This document shows, piece by piece, positions 9,291-19,584 of a stretch of 64,000 nt of DNA; position 1 is the first letter of the stretch, and the number at the start of each line of letters is the position of its first letter. This DNA is from Candidula unifasciata (taxonomy: Eukaryota > Mollusca > Gastropoda > Stylommatophora > Geomitridae): NCBI GenBank assembly GCA_905116865.2, contig CAJHNH020000813.1:609001-673000 (forward strand). The letters are read 5' to 3'. A program made the position numbers and the translations under genes. Below the pieces are notes generated by a model. The model made no database searches, had not been told where the DNA came from, and was given only the letters and a program-made list of their open reading frames with translations.

Positions 9291-10984
9291 CAATTTTGTA
9301 TCTTCATTCTCGTATGCGATTTTCCTTTTTTTTTTTTTTTTTTTAAGCATTGTGTTTTATTTGCAATACATTCTTAATTTTTGAAACTTTTGGCCCATAT
9401 ATCCAAATTCTTCAAGACATTTGGTGATCAGGTTAGCCGTTCCAGGAAGTTTTCTTGTCTAAGGACAGTCTGTGAGATAAGAGGAACCACCAATGGACAC
9501 TAATGGTTTGATTATTGTTCAGTACATATTGTTCATTTTCAATGAACACTGATCTCATATCCAGAAGAGTTAAATTGGCCAAGTATGAAAAGCACATCAG
9601 ACGCACATGAAGTCTTGTCAACCGGCATACAAATGGCACTATTAACTGCACGATGCTGATGAATATGTTAAAGGGGGAATATGAGCATCTAAGGATGTGT
9701 CCCGAGTGCTGTGAAGATAATCCAACTCATAACTCAAGGTGCCAATTTTCTCCCAAACACGCTTTAGTGAGTTTACACTGAAGACTTTTATTCTACGTTG
9801 GCAGATCTAGTAACCAGGCGTTCTTGCATTGTGCTGTTCCAACGAATATACCCAAAATTCATATCCGAGTCAGCCTGAAATCATTATTATCATGACTGAG
9901 GTTTTCAATGCATATTCTCTCAAGTAGTATTAAGTACATCCTTTCTGTCAACCTCCTAGGATGGACCTAGCACCCTCTCATTGCTTTTCATGCTGTCATG
10001 TCCCCAGGACAGGAAGGTTATGGTTTGAAGCTTACTGTTAAGTTAAACCTGATGTCTGAAAAAACTATGGCCCATCTACCTGCAGGAGTTTACATTCATT
10101 TGAAAATATTAATCTGACCAAACAAAGCATTTACAATTTAACATGTTATTTTATTAACTGCATGTCCTTTTCCCCGGTGTAAATACACACCCCTTCTGAT
10201 CAACTGACGTATATCTTGTCACCTGAATGACATAAAATCAATATGGAAGTGATTCCCACTGAAGCTTGTTTTTAGAATGAACCACCTCTAAAATTATGTG
10301 AAATAATGTGACCTTCACAATGAAAACCATGTGCTAACAGGTATACACAAATAGAGGACAAGCACTCAGTTTGCCTTCACCCTCTCACCATGAGAAGGTA
10401 ATTTTATTGACTTGTACGAGTTTTGGTTGAAATCACATCTTTGAACTGTGCCCAGTATGCCTGTATGACAGTTTTGCAAACTGGTTGCTCTGTATAGTGT
10501 GCAGACATGAGGGGTATGATTATATTTACCCAAAAAATTCTCTTTTGGAGTGGGAAAAACATTTTTTTAATTGTTGATTCACTGTGGCATCATAAAATTT
10601 CCTTATTACATCACATTACTATGTGTGAAAAAGTGACCAACACTGCTTACAAAGGGTCAAAGTGAAGGAAATTAGCTGCCGTTAATTTCTGCTCCATTTG
10701 TTTTAACCGATTACTTCCCGTCAGGTAGAAAAAACCTTTTCCCAATTTAGACATATAATGACTGGAAAAATGTGCTTGTTAAAAAGAATTAAATTAAAAA
10801 AACAAACTGATGTGATGTCACCAAAGAAGCAAACAACTTCATGCCTGCCTAACTTCTCATGTGGTCTAGGGGTTCGACTCCCTGTAAATTTATAAAAACT
10901 GACAAAAACTCTGACATTTCTTCTGTTTATTAGGGTAGAGTTCAGAGAATAAGGATGCCTTTTTTTAAGATTAAATTAAATTTA
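9291..10984. other. Intronic sequence, little recognised
   Basis: A poly-T run lies at 9327-9344. A weak tRNA-like B box (GGGGTTCGACTCCC) occurs at 10866-10880 without a convincing A box. No exon or long ORF is supported. Confidence 0.4.
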
Positions 10985-11416
10985 ACTTCTTCTTCTCTTC
11001 CACCTTTTACCTCATCAAAGTGTCAGGGGGGGGGGGGGGGGGGGGGGGGGGGGGAGGAGATGTAATGTTCGTTGATGAGCTCTGTCAAGAGCACTATTAA
11101 GACTGATGTTCATTTCTGTAAGGCTGTTCTTAATGCCATCACTCCATATTTTCCTAGGTCTTCCACTCGCTCTATACCCGTTGTAACGTTTTAGTGAGGC
11201 TCGCTGTGGCGGATAGTACCAGGGCATTCTTGTTAGGTGTCCAAACCACTTCATTTGTTGTTCTTTGATGACCTGTAAGACTGGCTTTATTCCTAGCATT
11301 TGTCTGATTTCATGATTTTTTATTCTGTCTTTCCTTGAAACTCCTGCATCTCTTCTAAGGCATTTCATCTCTGTTGTCACAAGTTTACGTTCATTGGAGG
11401 ATATTACATTTAACAA
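10985..11416 (-). mobile_element. 3' end of RTE-like LINE with poly-G insertion
   Basis: The minus strand (11416-11055) encodes a typical C-terminal domain: KWFGHLTRMP, GRPRKIWSDGI and an ALDRAHQR end. It is followed by 29 Gs (11026-11054, plus) and then the GATGAGGTAAAAGGTGG-(GAA)n tail that also occurs at 2190-2255. The homopolymer therefore sits between the coding end and the tail. Confidence 0.65.
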
Positions 11417-11594
11417 AAGGTCATTTATTAAAATTTTTAAAAGGCAAAAGGATTAAGGTAGGCAGTAGAAAATTGTATACTTAAAATGACTGAACACATG
11501 CCCTTGCGTACTATAAACTCAATAATCCCAATAAGTGCAAATGGTTACTATATACTCAACATGCTTTAAGGTGAGCACATTACATTTAAATCCT

Positions 11595-11800
11595 CTTTCT
11601 TCTTCTTAAAGTCCATGCTATGTGGCGTTGATAGTCATTTCTATCCACAACCTTCTGTTTAAAGTACTTTCAATCAACTCTGACACAAATGATCCTTTAT
11701 GCCATGAAGTCAAACTGTCCAGCATCTTTTCTCACAGTCTCCCTCTGCCCCTCCAACTTTCCTACTGTCACGATGTATTCCACTTTTCTCCTTCTCATCA
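11595..11800 (-). mobile_element. RTE/BovB-like LINE 3' fragment
   Basis: Nearly colinear with the plus-strand fragment at 700-885: both contain GAGAAGGAGAAAAGTGGA, GAAAGTTGGAG and a CATGGCAT block. Degenerate, 5'-truncated. Confidence 0.55.
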
Positions 11801-11996
11801 CATGACCAAAGAATGCAGATTGTCTCTTTCTGATGAGGGCAATCAGTTCTCTTCGTGAGTCAGTTTAAATCTTCTTTAGGTGGATATAATTTATATAGTC
11901 TGGATGCAGGTGAGCTCTGGCATCCACAAGTTTTACTTAACGAGTAGACAGAGTTGCCACTGACCCCACAAAAAAGGTTCTAAATACTGTTTTTAC

Positions 11997-12059
11997 CTCT
12001 GGTTCTTGTTTTATATCCACTGATAAATTTGCAGCTCTGGCTTCCGTATCTGTTTCAGC
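11997..12059 (-). CDS. Coding exon of the minus-strand host gene
   Basis: A 63-bp, phase 0 to 0 exon between acceptor CATACATTCTCTCAG and donor CCAGAG/GTAAAA. It reads AETDTEARAANLSVDIKQEP plus E. DIKQEPE is a classic SUMO-acceptor motif, common in zinc-finger transcription regulators. Acidic composition matches the neighbouring exons. Confidence 0.7.
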
Positions 12060-12900
12060 CTGAGAGAATGTATGAAAAATATGTGAACTACAGAATTCTG
12101 CATTAGTGGACTATTTAATTCACATGTATGTATGCATAAAGTACTTGTACTTCACAGGATCATCATTATCATGCAGCAGGTCCTTTGTAGAACGTCGCTC
12201 TCATCACGGTCTGCCTGAAAGAAACTCGGTCTCTCACCAACTCTCCCGCCGCATGTACTTTCATGTTCAAGGAGTCACTTATTTCCTGTGCCCCTCCTTC
12301 CTGTTACCATGCCTGCTATTATTTTTTTCCAATCTGCCATGGTGCTTGATATGACCAAAACATTTCAGCTTTCAAGACAAGATGCTGTTTATTAGTCAAT
12401 CTTCCTTAATGTTCAGATCTTTTAAAATGGCAGTATTTCTTATCTTCTTTGTCTTTAGTATTCTGAGAATTTCAGCTCAAAAATCCCATTTTCTTTCTTA
12501 ACGATTGTCACAGTGTCAACCTTTGCTAATATTGCTGAAAAATTTTCGAAACTAATTTTTTTATTTTACTGACTTCTCATTGAATCTTCAAATATTCAAG
12601 AACCGATTCTGACTACAATGCTTTCATCAGGTAGTAATTTTTACTCATGCACTGTCTTTTTCTGAATCACTTAATTCTAATAAAGACCTAGAACTACAAA
12701 ATCCATTGTCTTTAAAAATATCAACCACACTGAATTAATGCTGCAGTAAATCCTACACCACTGTGGTATAGAAAGGGCTGAAAATGGCCAGAGAAGGTTC
12801 TGGGGCTCAGCAATGTGCTGTCCGAGTTACCTAATACCTAAAGATAAAACTTACAAAATACCTGAAAATCATCTGTTCAATCTTCTTTTTTGCATTCACC
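12060..12900. other. Intronic sequence without recognised features
   Basis: An 82-codon plus ORF (12106-12354) looks incidental. No repeat or splice-bounded exon is seen. Confidence 0.35.
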
Positions 12901-12904
12901 AGCT

Positions 12905-13015
12905 TCAAACTTCAGCTAAAAGCTGTGGTTGTTTGTCCACTTCTGGACCCTGATCTTGTTCCAGGACTTGAATTTTGGGTGCACATCCGTTATACAGATC
13001 TGGCATATCTTTACA
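12905..13015 (-). mobile_element. SINE-like family B, partial
   Basis: Contains the reverse complement of the family B segment around CAAGATCAGGGTCCAGAAGT and the GTGCACATC block. Both ends are missing. Confidence 0.5.
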
Positions 13016-13029
13016 AAAACAAACATAAG

Positions 13030-13710
13030 GGGAACCCTTGAGGCCATAGATGTATATTTGTGTCAGCGGACATGATATTCTGCCAACTCAAGGTGTTTCC
13101 AGGTCTGCAATATTGCTCGTAAAAACACTCAACAGTACAGGTGAAATTACAGATCCCTGTGGTAGTCCTGAAGCTATAATACATGGTTCAGAGGTCCATG
13201 AACCCAGGTGGAGAGCTGCCCGGCGAGTATACAAAACAGTTGCTATCCAGTTCAACAACCAAGGAAGACTTACTTCTCCATAAGCGCCGCTGCCGCCCTT
13301 TCCTGTCTGTTTTCTTTGAAAGTGTTAAAGGCAAGAGTGGCTGCATCTGACCATGTGTCATTCCCTGGCCAGTAACTTCACTAACCTCGTGGAAGGAGAT
13401 TTCTCTGTTCCAAAAATTCTGGTAGCTTACCTGCCACTATCTTCTCCAACAATTTACCAAAGGTGTTTTGTAGGGTTATAATCCTAAAGCTGCTGAGAGT
13501 TGAATGATCCTTGCCAGGCATAGGAAGTGGAATCAGGTAGCTGTGCATCCACTCTTGTGGGACTGAAGCTGTCCTAATGCTCTGGTTGAAACAATCTGTC
13601 ATCTCCACCAGGTCTGCATAACTCATGTATTTCATGTGGGAATATCTAACAGAGTCAGGCCCGGGTGCAGTGTCTTCTGTCCTTTTCAGAACATGTTTTA
13701 CATCTTGCAC
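13030..13710 (-). pseudogene. Jockey-like LINE reverse transcriptase fragment
   Basis: From 13710 the minus strand encodes the N-terminal RT region: KRTEDTAPGPDSVRYSHMKY, then PLPMPGKDHSTLSSFR and NTFGKLLEKIV. After a frameshift it resumes near 13280 with a palm segment GLPQGSVISPVLLSVF. The YADD catalytic region is not found. Inserted between host exons at 13858 and 11997. Confidence 0.75.
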
Positions 13711-13719
13711 CTGGAAGAA

Positions 13720-13790
13720 GACTCGAGTTCAGAAGTGGATAAACAACTAGAACTGTAAGCCAGAGGTTACAGCTGGTGAATGTTAGGAAC
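13720..13790 (+). mobile_element. SINE-like family B, 3' fragment
   Basis: The segment GAGTTCAGAAGTGGATAAAC through TTACAGCTGGTGAATG matches the 3' third of the copy at 23165-23452. Confidence 0.5.
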
Positions 13791-13857
13791 AGAAGGAGGA
13801 GATTAAAATACTACAATGTGAAATAATAAATAATCAAATATTTTACAAATGATGTAC

Positions 13858-13927
13858 CTCTTCTGGTAATGTGGCTTCTTCATTTACATCTGTTTTACCA
13901 GCAACTGCAGACACAGTTTCCTCAGGA
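13858..13927 (-). CDS. Coding exon of the minus-strand host gene
   Basis: A 70-bp exon with acceptor TTGTTTTCAAATAG and donor GAAGAG/GTACAT. With the AG left over from the upstream exon it reads SPEETVSAVAGKTDVNEEAT and LPEE, ending in phase 0. This phase fit with both neighbours is the main support. Highly acidic, low complexity. Confidence 0.65.
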
Positions 13928-14007
13928 CTATTTGAAAACAAAATATTATTTAAGATTACTTTAGGAATACTATTTACAAATTCAGAATAAGTCAGTAAGT
14001 CAGGCAG

Positions 14008-14270
14008 TAAGTCAATAAGTAAAGATCCCTTTTCCACACCATTAGATGTATTGGGCACACAGTGCTAGACTTATATTTTTACAGACTAGTCGGTCCTCCC
14101 CGGGTGATGCGGTAGGCATCATGTCGGCCGCCTTTACTTCCCATGCCCCATTTTAGGCTGGGTCAATTTTGAACAAAAATAAACTTGATGTGGATTTTAA
14201 CTCCTGACTCAACAATTTTTTTGTCTGTGAACAGGACACTGCAGGCTTAACTACCACATGCATAAAATAA
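14008..14270 (-). mobile_element. tRNA-derived SINE, family A, copy 3
   Basis: Shares the GATCCCTTTTCCACACC tail (plus view) and the GTCGGCCGCCTTTACTTCCC body with the other copies. The tRNA-like head is decayed. Confidence 0.6.
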
Positions 14271-14517
14271 AGATTGTACAGTCTCCACAGTGTGCCTGTC
14301 AGACAGGACCACAAACACCTGAGCACATTCTGCAGACCTGCCCACTCTACCTACAACTTCGAAAAGACTCCTAGCCTCAAGAGCAAAGTGTGCACAGCAA
14401 GCTATAGGGAACCATGAAATACCTGCTGCTGACATACGAGTTCACAGAGGCAACCCACCTGATGGTCTGATCTGAGCATATGAAACCGAATGCAAAGAAG
14501 AAGAAGAAAAAGAAGAA
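14264..14517 (+). mobile_element. 3' end of a Jockey-like LINE
   Basis: The plus strand encodes CQTGPQTPEHILQTCPLYLQ, the conserved end after the RNase H domain, and finishes in a GAA/AAGAAG tail at 14493-14517. Stops interrupt the rest. Confidence 0.65.
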
Positions 14518-14553
14518 CTCATGACCTTTGGGCTAGCATGTGTGCGTCTAGCC

Positions 14554-14899
14554 AAGTGGTCTCTAACTTTTTTTTTTTCAGGTGGTGCCCCCATTGAGTA
14601 TATGGCAAGACCCCACACTCCCCCAACAAAACAGAATGTGACTAAAAACAGGACACCAAGAAGAATCCAACACATGTATACAAACAGCATATGTACAAAT
14701 AGTATATTTACAAACTGCTCATGAAAAGAAAAACGTTCTTGGCTTTTTGTTTTAGTTTTATAAAATACTTATAATTTATAATTAAATTGAAAAAAAAATG
14801 TTAGTATAATGGATTAATAAACAAATACAGATGGACTCAATTTCAAAATTGCTTGACGCCCCCTTGAAACTTTCCTGTGCCCTCCAAGGGAGACCACTG
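14554..14899. mobile_element. hAT-type MITE with 8-bp target duplication
   Basis: Left terminus AAGTGGTCTCTAAC and right terminus (reverse complement) CAGTGGTCTCCC are inverted repeats. Flanks GTCTAGCC (14546-14553) and GTCTAGGC (14900-14907) match at 7 of 8. Near-terminal GGTGCCCCC / GACGCCCCC blocks are typical of this family. Confidence 0.65.
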
Positions 14900-15066
14900 G
14901 TCTAGGCACTATGGTACCGCAGATCCCCTTATATATATGCTTTTGCAAAACATAATCATATTCACGTCCTGCTTCTAACTACAGACATTCATTAACTGCA
15001 CAGAATAGCGGGAATTGAAAGATACAACAGGCATTACCAAATAATACACGGAAAAGATAATTCAAA

Positions 15067-15240
15067 ATGAGTAGAAAAAAGATGAGGATGACACAAGATG
15101 AACTAAATACATGGAAAAGAGAATTTGAAGTGAGGAGAAAAAAGATGAGGATGACACAAGATGAACTAAACACATGGAAAAGAGAATTTGAAGTGAGGAG
15201 AAAAAAGATGAGGATGACACAGGGTGAACTTCTTGTAACA
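15067..15240. repeat. 63-bp tandem repeat, about 2.8 copies
   Basis: The unit starts AGAAAAAAGATGAGGATGAC and is a multiple of three, so the plus strand stays open as a 21-residue basic repeat (RKKMRMTQDELNTWKREFEV). I regard the coding potential as incidental. Confidence 0.75.
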
Positions 15241-15299
15241 TCAATGGACTGGACAACATCGCTGAGGGCATTTGCTTCTCTGGGGAATAAAGGAAAGTG

Positions 15300-16250
15300 A
15301 AAAGAAGTTTCTCTAAAATGCAGAAAGCAAAAGAAGCAACAACATAACAGGACAATTAGCAAGCACGACTTCCAATTAGGGTTTATTGATTAGAAAACAC
15401 AGAGCAGGTCATAAACCTTCTCTAGGTTTCCTAAGATTATTGAACTTTCCTTTTTTACATCAACCAGAGAGCAATTTTTGCAGAACTGTTATGAGGCATT
15501 CTGCAAACCTGTCCAAGCAACCTCCATCTTCTTCCTTTGATATGGTTTGCTAATTATAAACATGTTTTTTTCTCCTGAGTTCTTCATCTGTCATCATGTT
15601 TGGCCAAAATATTTGCAGGACTCTCCTTACATGTTTATTCTGAAAAGTCTCTAATTAGTATATAATATCCTCTGTCATTTTCCAACACTCATAATGCTGA
15701 ATACCTGTATTCCCAAAATGACATTGCCTAGCTACTGAGCTGAGCGTTGGTGTGACATTGTGAGCTGTGCATGCCATGTGGAATCTGTTTGTGCACGCAG
15801 GATGTTGACTTCACTAAAATGGCAGGTGGACGATTATGTTCAGAATGGTGGGTATTCTTGCGGATGCAGTGCTGGCTTTTGTGACCGACTGTCTGCACCA
15901 TCATTTAGCTGCAATTCTGGTGTGGAGCTGTTAGTGTTGTCACGTCTGACAGCTGCCTCATGCACTTTTAATCTGCGCTGCGAAGCATCAAGATTTTTCT
16001 GGGGCTGACAAGTTTTTCACTAGTTTTCAAATGGGACAGTGAAGGACATTTTGTGTCATTTCCACTGGCACAGGAATGGAGCAGTTTTGGGACGACCCGC
16101 CGGCAGCAACGCGGGAATCTCGACTAAAGACTAACGATTGCCAAAATACAAATCTTTTACATAACAGCAAATAAATAAATAAATGTTAGCACCTGTACCA
16201 AATGATTTTAACCAAACTGATAAAATAAACACAATTTCTCAAATTTGTTT
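15300..16250. other. Intronic sequence without recognised features
   Basis: No repeat, splice-bounded exon or recognised protein. An 82-codon plus ORF at 15760-16008 is Cys-rich but unsupported. Confidence 0.35.
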
Positions 16251-16253
16251 TAC

Positions 16254-16352
16254 CTGGGAAGTGGGTCATACCCATCGCCTGCATTCACCACTGACTCCGA
16301 CATCATAGATGACTCACACAACATGAGATTGTCCTGAATTCTTACAATCCAT
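16254..16352 (-). CDS. Coding exon of the minus-strand host gene
   Basis: A 99-bp exon between a strong acceptor (CTGCCTTATTCCCACAG) and donor (TTCCCAG/GTAAAA). One frame is open, phase 2 to 2: WIVRIQDNLMLCESSMMSES followed by VVNAGDGYDPLP. Translation could also start at the internal tandem ATGs (MMSES). Its downstream phase matches the exon at 13927-13858 exactly. Confidence 0.62.
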
Positions 16353-16484
16353 CTGTGGGAATAAGGCAGATAAATAAAATTAAATGAAGACACCTTGAAA
16401 GAAATTAACTCACACTCAGAACAGATTACCTACGCGAGAAGTCTGAATAAAAGAATTGTATTTTTAAAGGGTTAAGAATTAGAA

Positions 16485-16590
16485 CAGGGCTATTCAACTG
16501 GTAGCCCGCGGGCCACATCTGGCCCGCGGAGACCTAGCGAGTGGCCCACTGATTGTTGCCACTAAAATCTATAATATTTTTTTAAAAAGG
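16485..16590. mobile_element. hAT-type MITE, left end only
   Basis: Starts CAGGGCTATTCAACTGG and continues GCCCGCGGGCCACATCTGGC, matching the left end of the element at 1525-1998. No right terminus is found downstream. Confidence 0.55.
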
Positions 16591-16744
16591 AAAAAGTTTA
16601 ATCAATCAATGTTTCTGTATAAATCTTCAAAAACCAGTTGTGTTAAATGTGACAATTGGAAATGTTTGCCAGGGATCACTAAATGTGAAGATACATAGGA
16701 ACAGGCCATCCTTTCTAAGGTGAACACCGAAAAAGGAGAAGAAA

Positions 16745-17150
16745 AATAGAATGCGTTGTTATCAGACAGAGATAAAAGAACATATTTTTATGGGAGGTAG
16801 ATAAAAGAACCTATCATTATGAGAAACAGATGAGAGGAACTATATCAGAAGCAGAAAAGAGAACTCTACTGTTATGAGAAGCAGATAAGAGAACATTCTG
16901 TTTTAGATAAGAGAATGTATCATTATGAAAAGAGAGCATTCTATATGAAGAAGATAAATGAATTTATTGTAATCAGAAATTGTTAAGAAAACATATTATG
17001 AGAAGTACAGAAAAGAGGTAGATAAGAGAACCTACAGTTATGAGAAGTAAATAAGACAATGTACTATTAAGATAACATGCTTCAGGAAGAAGATAAATGA
17101 ATCTATTCTGATTATGAGAAGTAGATATAAGAACTTACTGTTTTGAGTCT
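16745..17150. repeat. Degenerate GATAAGAGAAC tandem region
   Basis: Purine-rich imperfect units of about 35 bp with AGATAAGAGAACCTAT, TTATGAGAAG and similar words. Confidence 0.55.
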
Positions 17151-17355
17151 GTAAGAGTCGACTAATTGGGGAGCTTCCTTTGAAGTCGGAGTGCATCTGC
17201 CGGTGAGGCAAGGAACCAACAGTCTGTATTCAAGAGAATGAGATCTGTAAAACTGATGCATACGCAACACCTAGGTTCTGGAGCAGGACTGCAGTTCAGT
17301 AGTGGATGAGCAACCAGAACTTTCCGCCAGAGTGTACAGCTGGTGAACGCGAAAA
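17150..17355 (+). mobile_element. SINE-like family B
   Basis: From GTCGACTAATTGGGGAGC to ACAGCTGGTGAACG it is about 97% alike, by eye, to 23258-23452, implying a recent burst. It ends in nine As. Confidence 0.72.
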
Positions 17356-17599
17356 AAAAATATCTGGCAAAGTGTCTAGGGTGATGATCAGGCTTCACCC
17401 ATCTATAAAAAAGTTCCCCAGTCTACTACATACCACCAACATTAGAAGAACCACGTCAACACCAGTACATTAAAAATCATCTCTATAACAGTGCATCAGT
17501 CTCTTTATTGGGGATGAACACATTAGGAGGATGAATTGGTGGTCGATAAATACTGTCAGTCTGCTATCAAATTCTGCCAAGTATACACACTGGCAAACT

Positions 17600-18355
17600 C
17601 CAAAGGTGGTGTCACCTCAAATGCACCACTTAGCCTTGACTTCACGTGAGTCCACTACGTACAAACACTTTAGGCATATGGGCCCATTCGTCTTGACTTC
17701 ACGTGTCCACTACACACAAACACCTTCGGCGGCTATCCTCCGAATAACGGGCACAAAATATGGTGGCCAAAAACAGGGCCTCAGTCACGTGTCAACTGCG
17801 CACTTCCGGCGACCTAGTTGGCGGTTTTCCGGCGACTACTGCCATGGCCGAGAGTATCCCTCATGGCTAGGACTCACGAGCAAAGCTGCAGGAGATGCGG
17901 AAGCTGCTGCTCGTGAGTCCCAGCCATCTAGTTTAGCCCCAATCCACACCGCGTGAGTAGCATGGGGATACTCTCAGCGGTGGCGGTAGTTGCCGGAAAA
18001 CCGCAAATTAAGTCGCCGGAAGTGCGCAATTGACACGTGACTGAGGCCCTGTTAGGTGTTTTTGCGGCCGCCATCTTTTGTGCCCGTTATTTGGAGGATA
18101 GCCCCTTCGTCATATGGGCCCATTCCTGGGGTCACCAGTAGCCTACAATCAACGACTTCGGCATATGAGCCCATTCCTGGGGTCACCAGTAGTTCACAAT
18201 CAACGACTTCGGCATATGAGCCCATTCCTGGGGTCACCAGTAGTTCACAATCAACGACTTCGGCATATGAGCCCATTCCTGGGGTCAGTCACCAGTAGCC
18301 TACAATCAGCGACTTCGGCATATGAGCCCATTCCTGGGGTCACTAGTGGATAATT
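17600..18355. repeat. 51-bp minisatellite split by a foldback element
   Basis: Near-identical 51-bp units (GGCATATGAGCCCATTCCTG, GGGTCACCAGTAGTTCACAA, TCAACGACTTC) run from 18104 to 18350. More diverged units precede the element at 17731-18103. Confidence 0.75.
17731..18103. mobile_element. Foldback MITE with nested palindrome
   Basis: Arms of about 130 bp (17731-17862 and 17963-18103) are imperfect inverted repeats starting GGCTATCCTCC. The loop contains a second inverted repeat (GGCTAGGACTCACGAGCA against TGCTCGTGAGTCCCAGCC). CCTTCGGC (17723-17730) and CCTTCGTC (18104-18111) form an 8-bp duplication, 7 of 8 matching. It is markedly GC-richer than its surroundings and non-coding. Confidence 0.75.
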
Positions 18356-18386
18356 AGAATTCATGTCAACTATCAAAATCAAATAC

Positions 18387-18523
18387 TGGAGCAGAGTGTA
18401 GCTAGTTTGGCTTCTCCAAGGCTGGTTAGGGGTAATGTAAAATTCAATTGTGAAATGGAGCAAACAGGCATCCTTCACTGAATTCCTCAATTTGGTACAA
18501 AAATTATCATCACTGACTGCCAT
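18387..18523 (-). CDS. Possible first coding exon of the host gene
   Basis: An ATG in fair context (CTAAAAATGG) opens MAVSDDNFCTKLRNSVKDAC, then LLHFTIEFYITPNQPWR. A donor at CTCCA/GTATTT leaves two bases, the phase needed by the exon at 16352-16254. The donor is weak, and translation could instead start within that exon. GC and CpG content rise just upstream (18.83-18.91 kb), as near a promoter. Confidence 0.35.
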
Positions 18524-19044
18524 TTTTAGCCAGAAGCAGAGACCGAATAGAAGGAGGTAGAAATTCCTTCCTTATAAATATAAATTGTTTCATTTAAAGT
18601 CAAAACATTAAATTTACTGAAATTACTTTACTCCCCCGTAAGTCATACAACTCAATTCAATATGCAAACAACGAAATTTTTTTCTCTCCGAATATATATA
18701 ACTTACTGTAATGACCAGCAAGGGTATTATTATATCAGAAAGAGCTAAAATTTGTCAATGCTGTGCCATCATTTCTTTTATTGCACGGTCTTGGGGAACC
18801 AGCAGACAAAAGCGATCTCACTAAAATTACAGACCGGGAGACCGCTCCGGAACTTTTAAGCTTCAGAAGCTGCTACGCACGCATCAAACCCTAAATACTG
18901 GATTCGTATTTGGCGTGCGTGAGAGTTGGAATTATATGTTTATTGCACACAAATGAAATAGTTATCCAAGTAAACATTACGTACCGTTTCTGTTATTTGC
19001 ACGAAGCTAGAACTAGAACCAGGAATAAGTAATTAGTATTCAAA

Positions 19045-19209
19045 ATGGCTGCCCCTGGGTACGGTTTGCCGATGGGGCAGTTGGTTCCTTTAACTCTTTA
19101 TCTGACTGGGGCTGTACTTGTCCTAAAAGGTCTTTGTTTTAGCATTAACTCTTATCTGACAGCTGCCATACTTCTACTTAACGGTCTTTGTCTTAACTCT
19201 GACGACTAA
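19045..19209 (+). CDS. 54-codon ORF divergent from the host gene
   Basis: ATG in good context (CAAAATGGC) starts MAAPGYGLPMGQLVPLTLYL and continues with two hydrophobic stretches separated by KGL and NGL. The two halves derive from an internal duplication of about 60 bp (the CTTATCTGAC...GGTCTTTG word occurs twice). It could be a real small membrane protein or chance. Confidence 0.25.
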   Translation: MAAPGYGLPMGQLVPLTLYLTGAVLVLKGLCFSINSYLTAAILLLNGLCLNSDD

Positions 19210-19217
19210 GATCATAC

Positions 19218-19219
<2 letters not shown>

Positions 19220-19285
<66 letters not shown>
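19220..19285. repeat. (AT)n microsatellite
   Basis: Uninterrupted AT dinucleotide run. Confidence 0.95.
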
Positions 19286-19286
<1 letters not shown>

Positions 19287-19473
19287 CATTAACCTTTCTG
19301 GCCACAAGCAACGCATACTATGATGTGTGATTACCTCTATTTTAAACCCTACTCGGCATGTCTTGTTTTCTCGCACTTTATATTTTTGAGCCCAACATGC
19401 TGAAAAATCTAGCTTCCCTGGTATTCGGCTTCTTCTGAAGTAACATATGTGATTTTTTCCAGTGGTTATTTAT

Positions 19474-19584
<111 letters not shown>

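Larger units (their letters stand above)
132..18523 (-). other. Predicted multi-exon host gene locus (5' part)
   Basis: A spliced gene is inferred on the minus strand from a run of short exons, each bounded by AG/GT signals. From 18523 down to 2047 their reading phases fit: 18523-18387 ends in phase 2, 16352-16254 is 2 to 2, 13927-13858 is 2 to 0, 12059-11997 and 7877-7806 are 0 to 0, 3771-3657 is 0 to 1, and 2123-2047 is 1 to 0. A last exon at 246-132 starts in phase 0. The product begins acidic and Ser/Thr-rich, carries two SUMO-acceptor-like motifs (DIKQEPE, VKIKEE), then a Cys/His knuckle. The 3' end lies beyond the window. Every exon is too short to be noticed as a long ORF. Transcript data would be decisive; exons may be missing, and the join near 1.4 kb does not yet fit. 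Confidence 0.55.

Noticed and set aside
10850..10900. tRNA gene suggested by GGGGTTCGACTCCC
   Set aside because: Only a B-box-like sequence; no cloverleaf, acceptor stem or A box could be paired.
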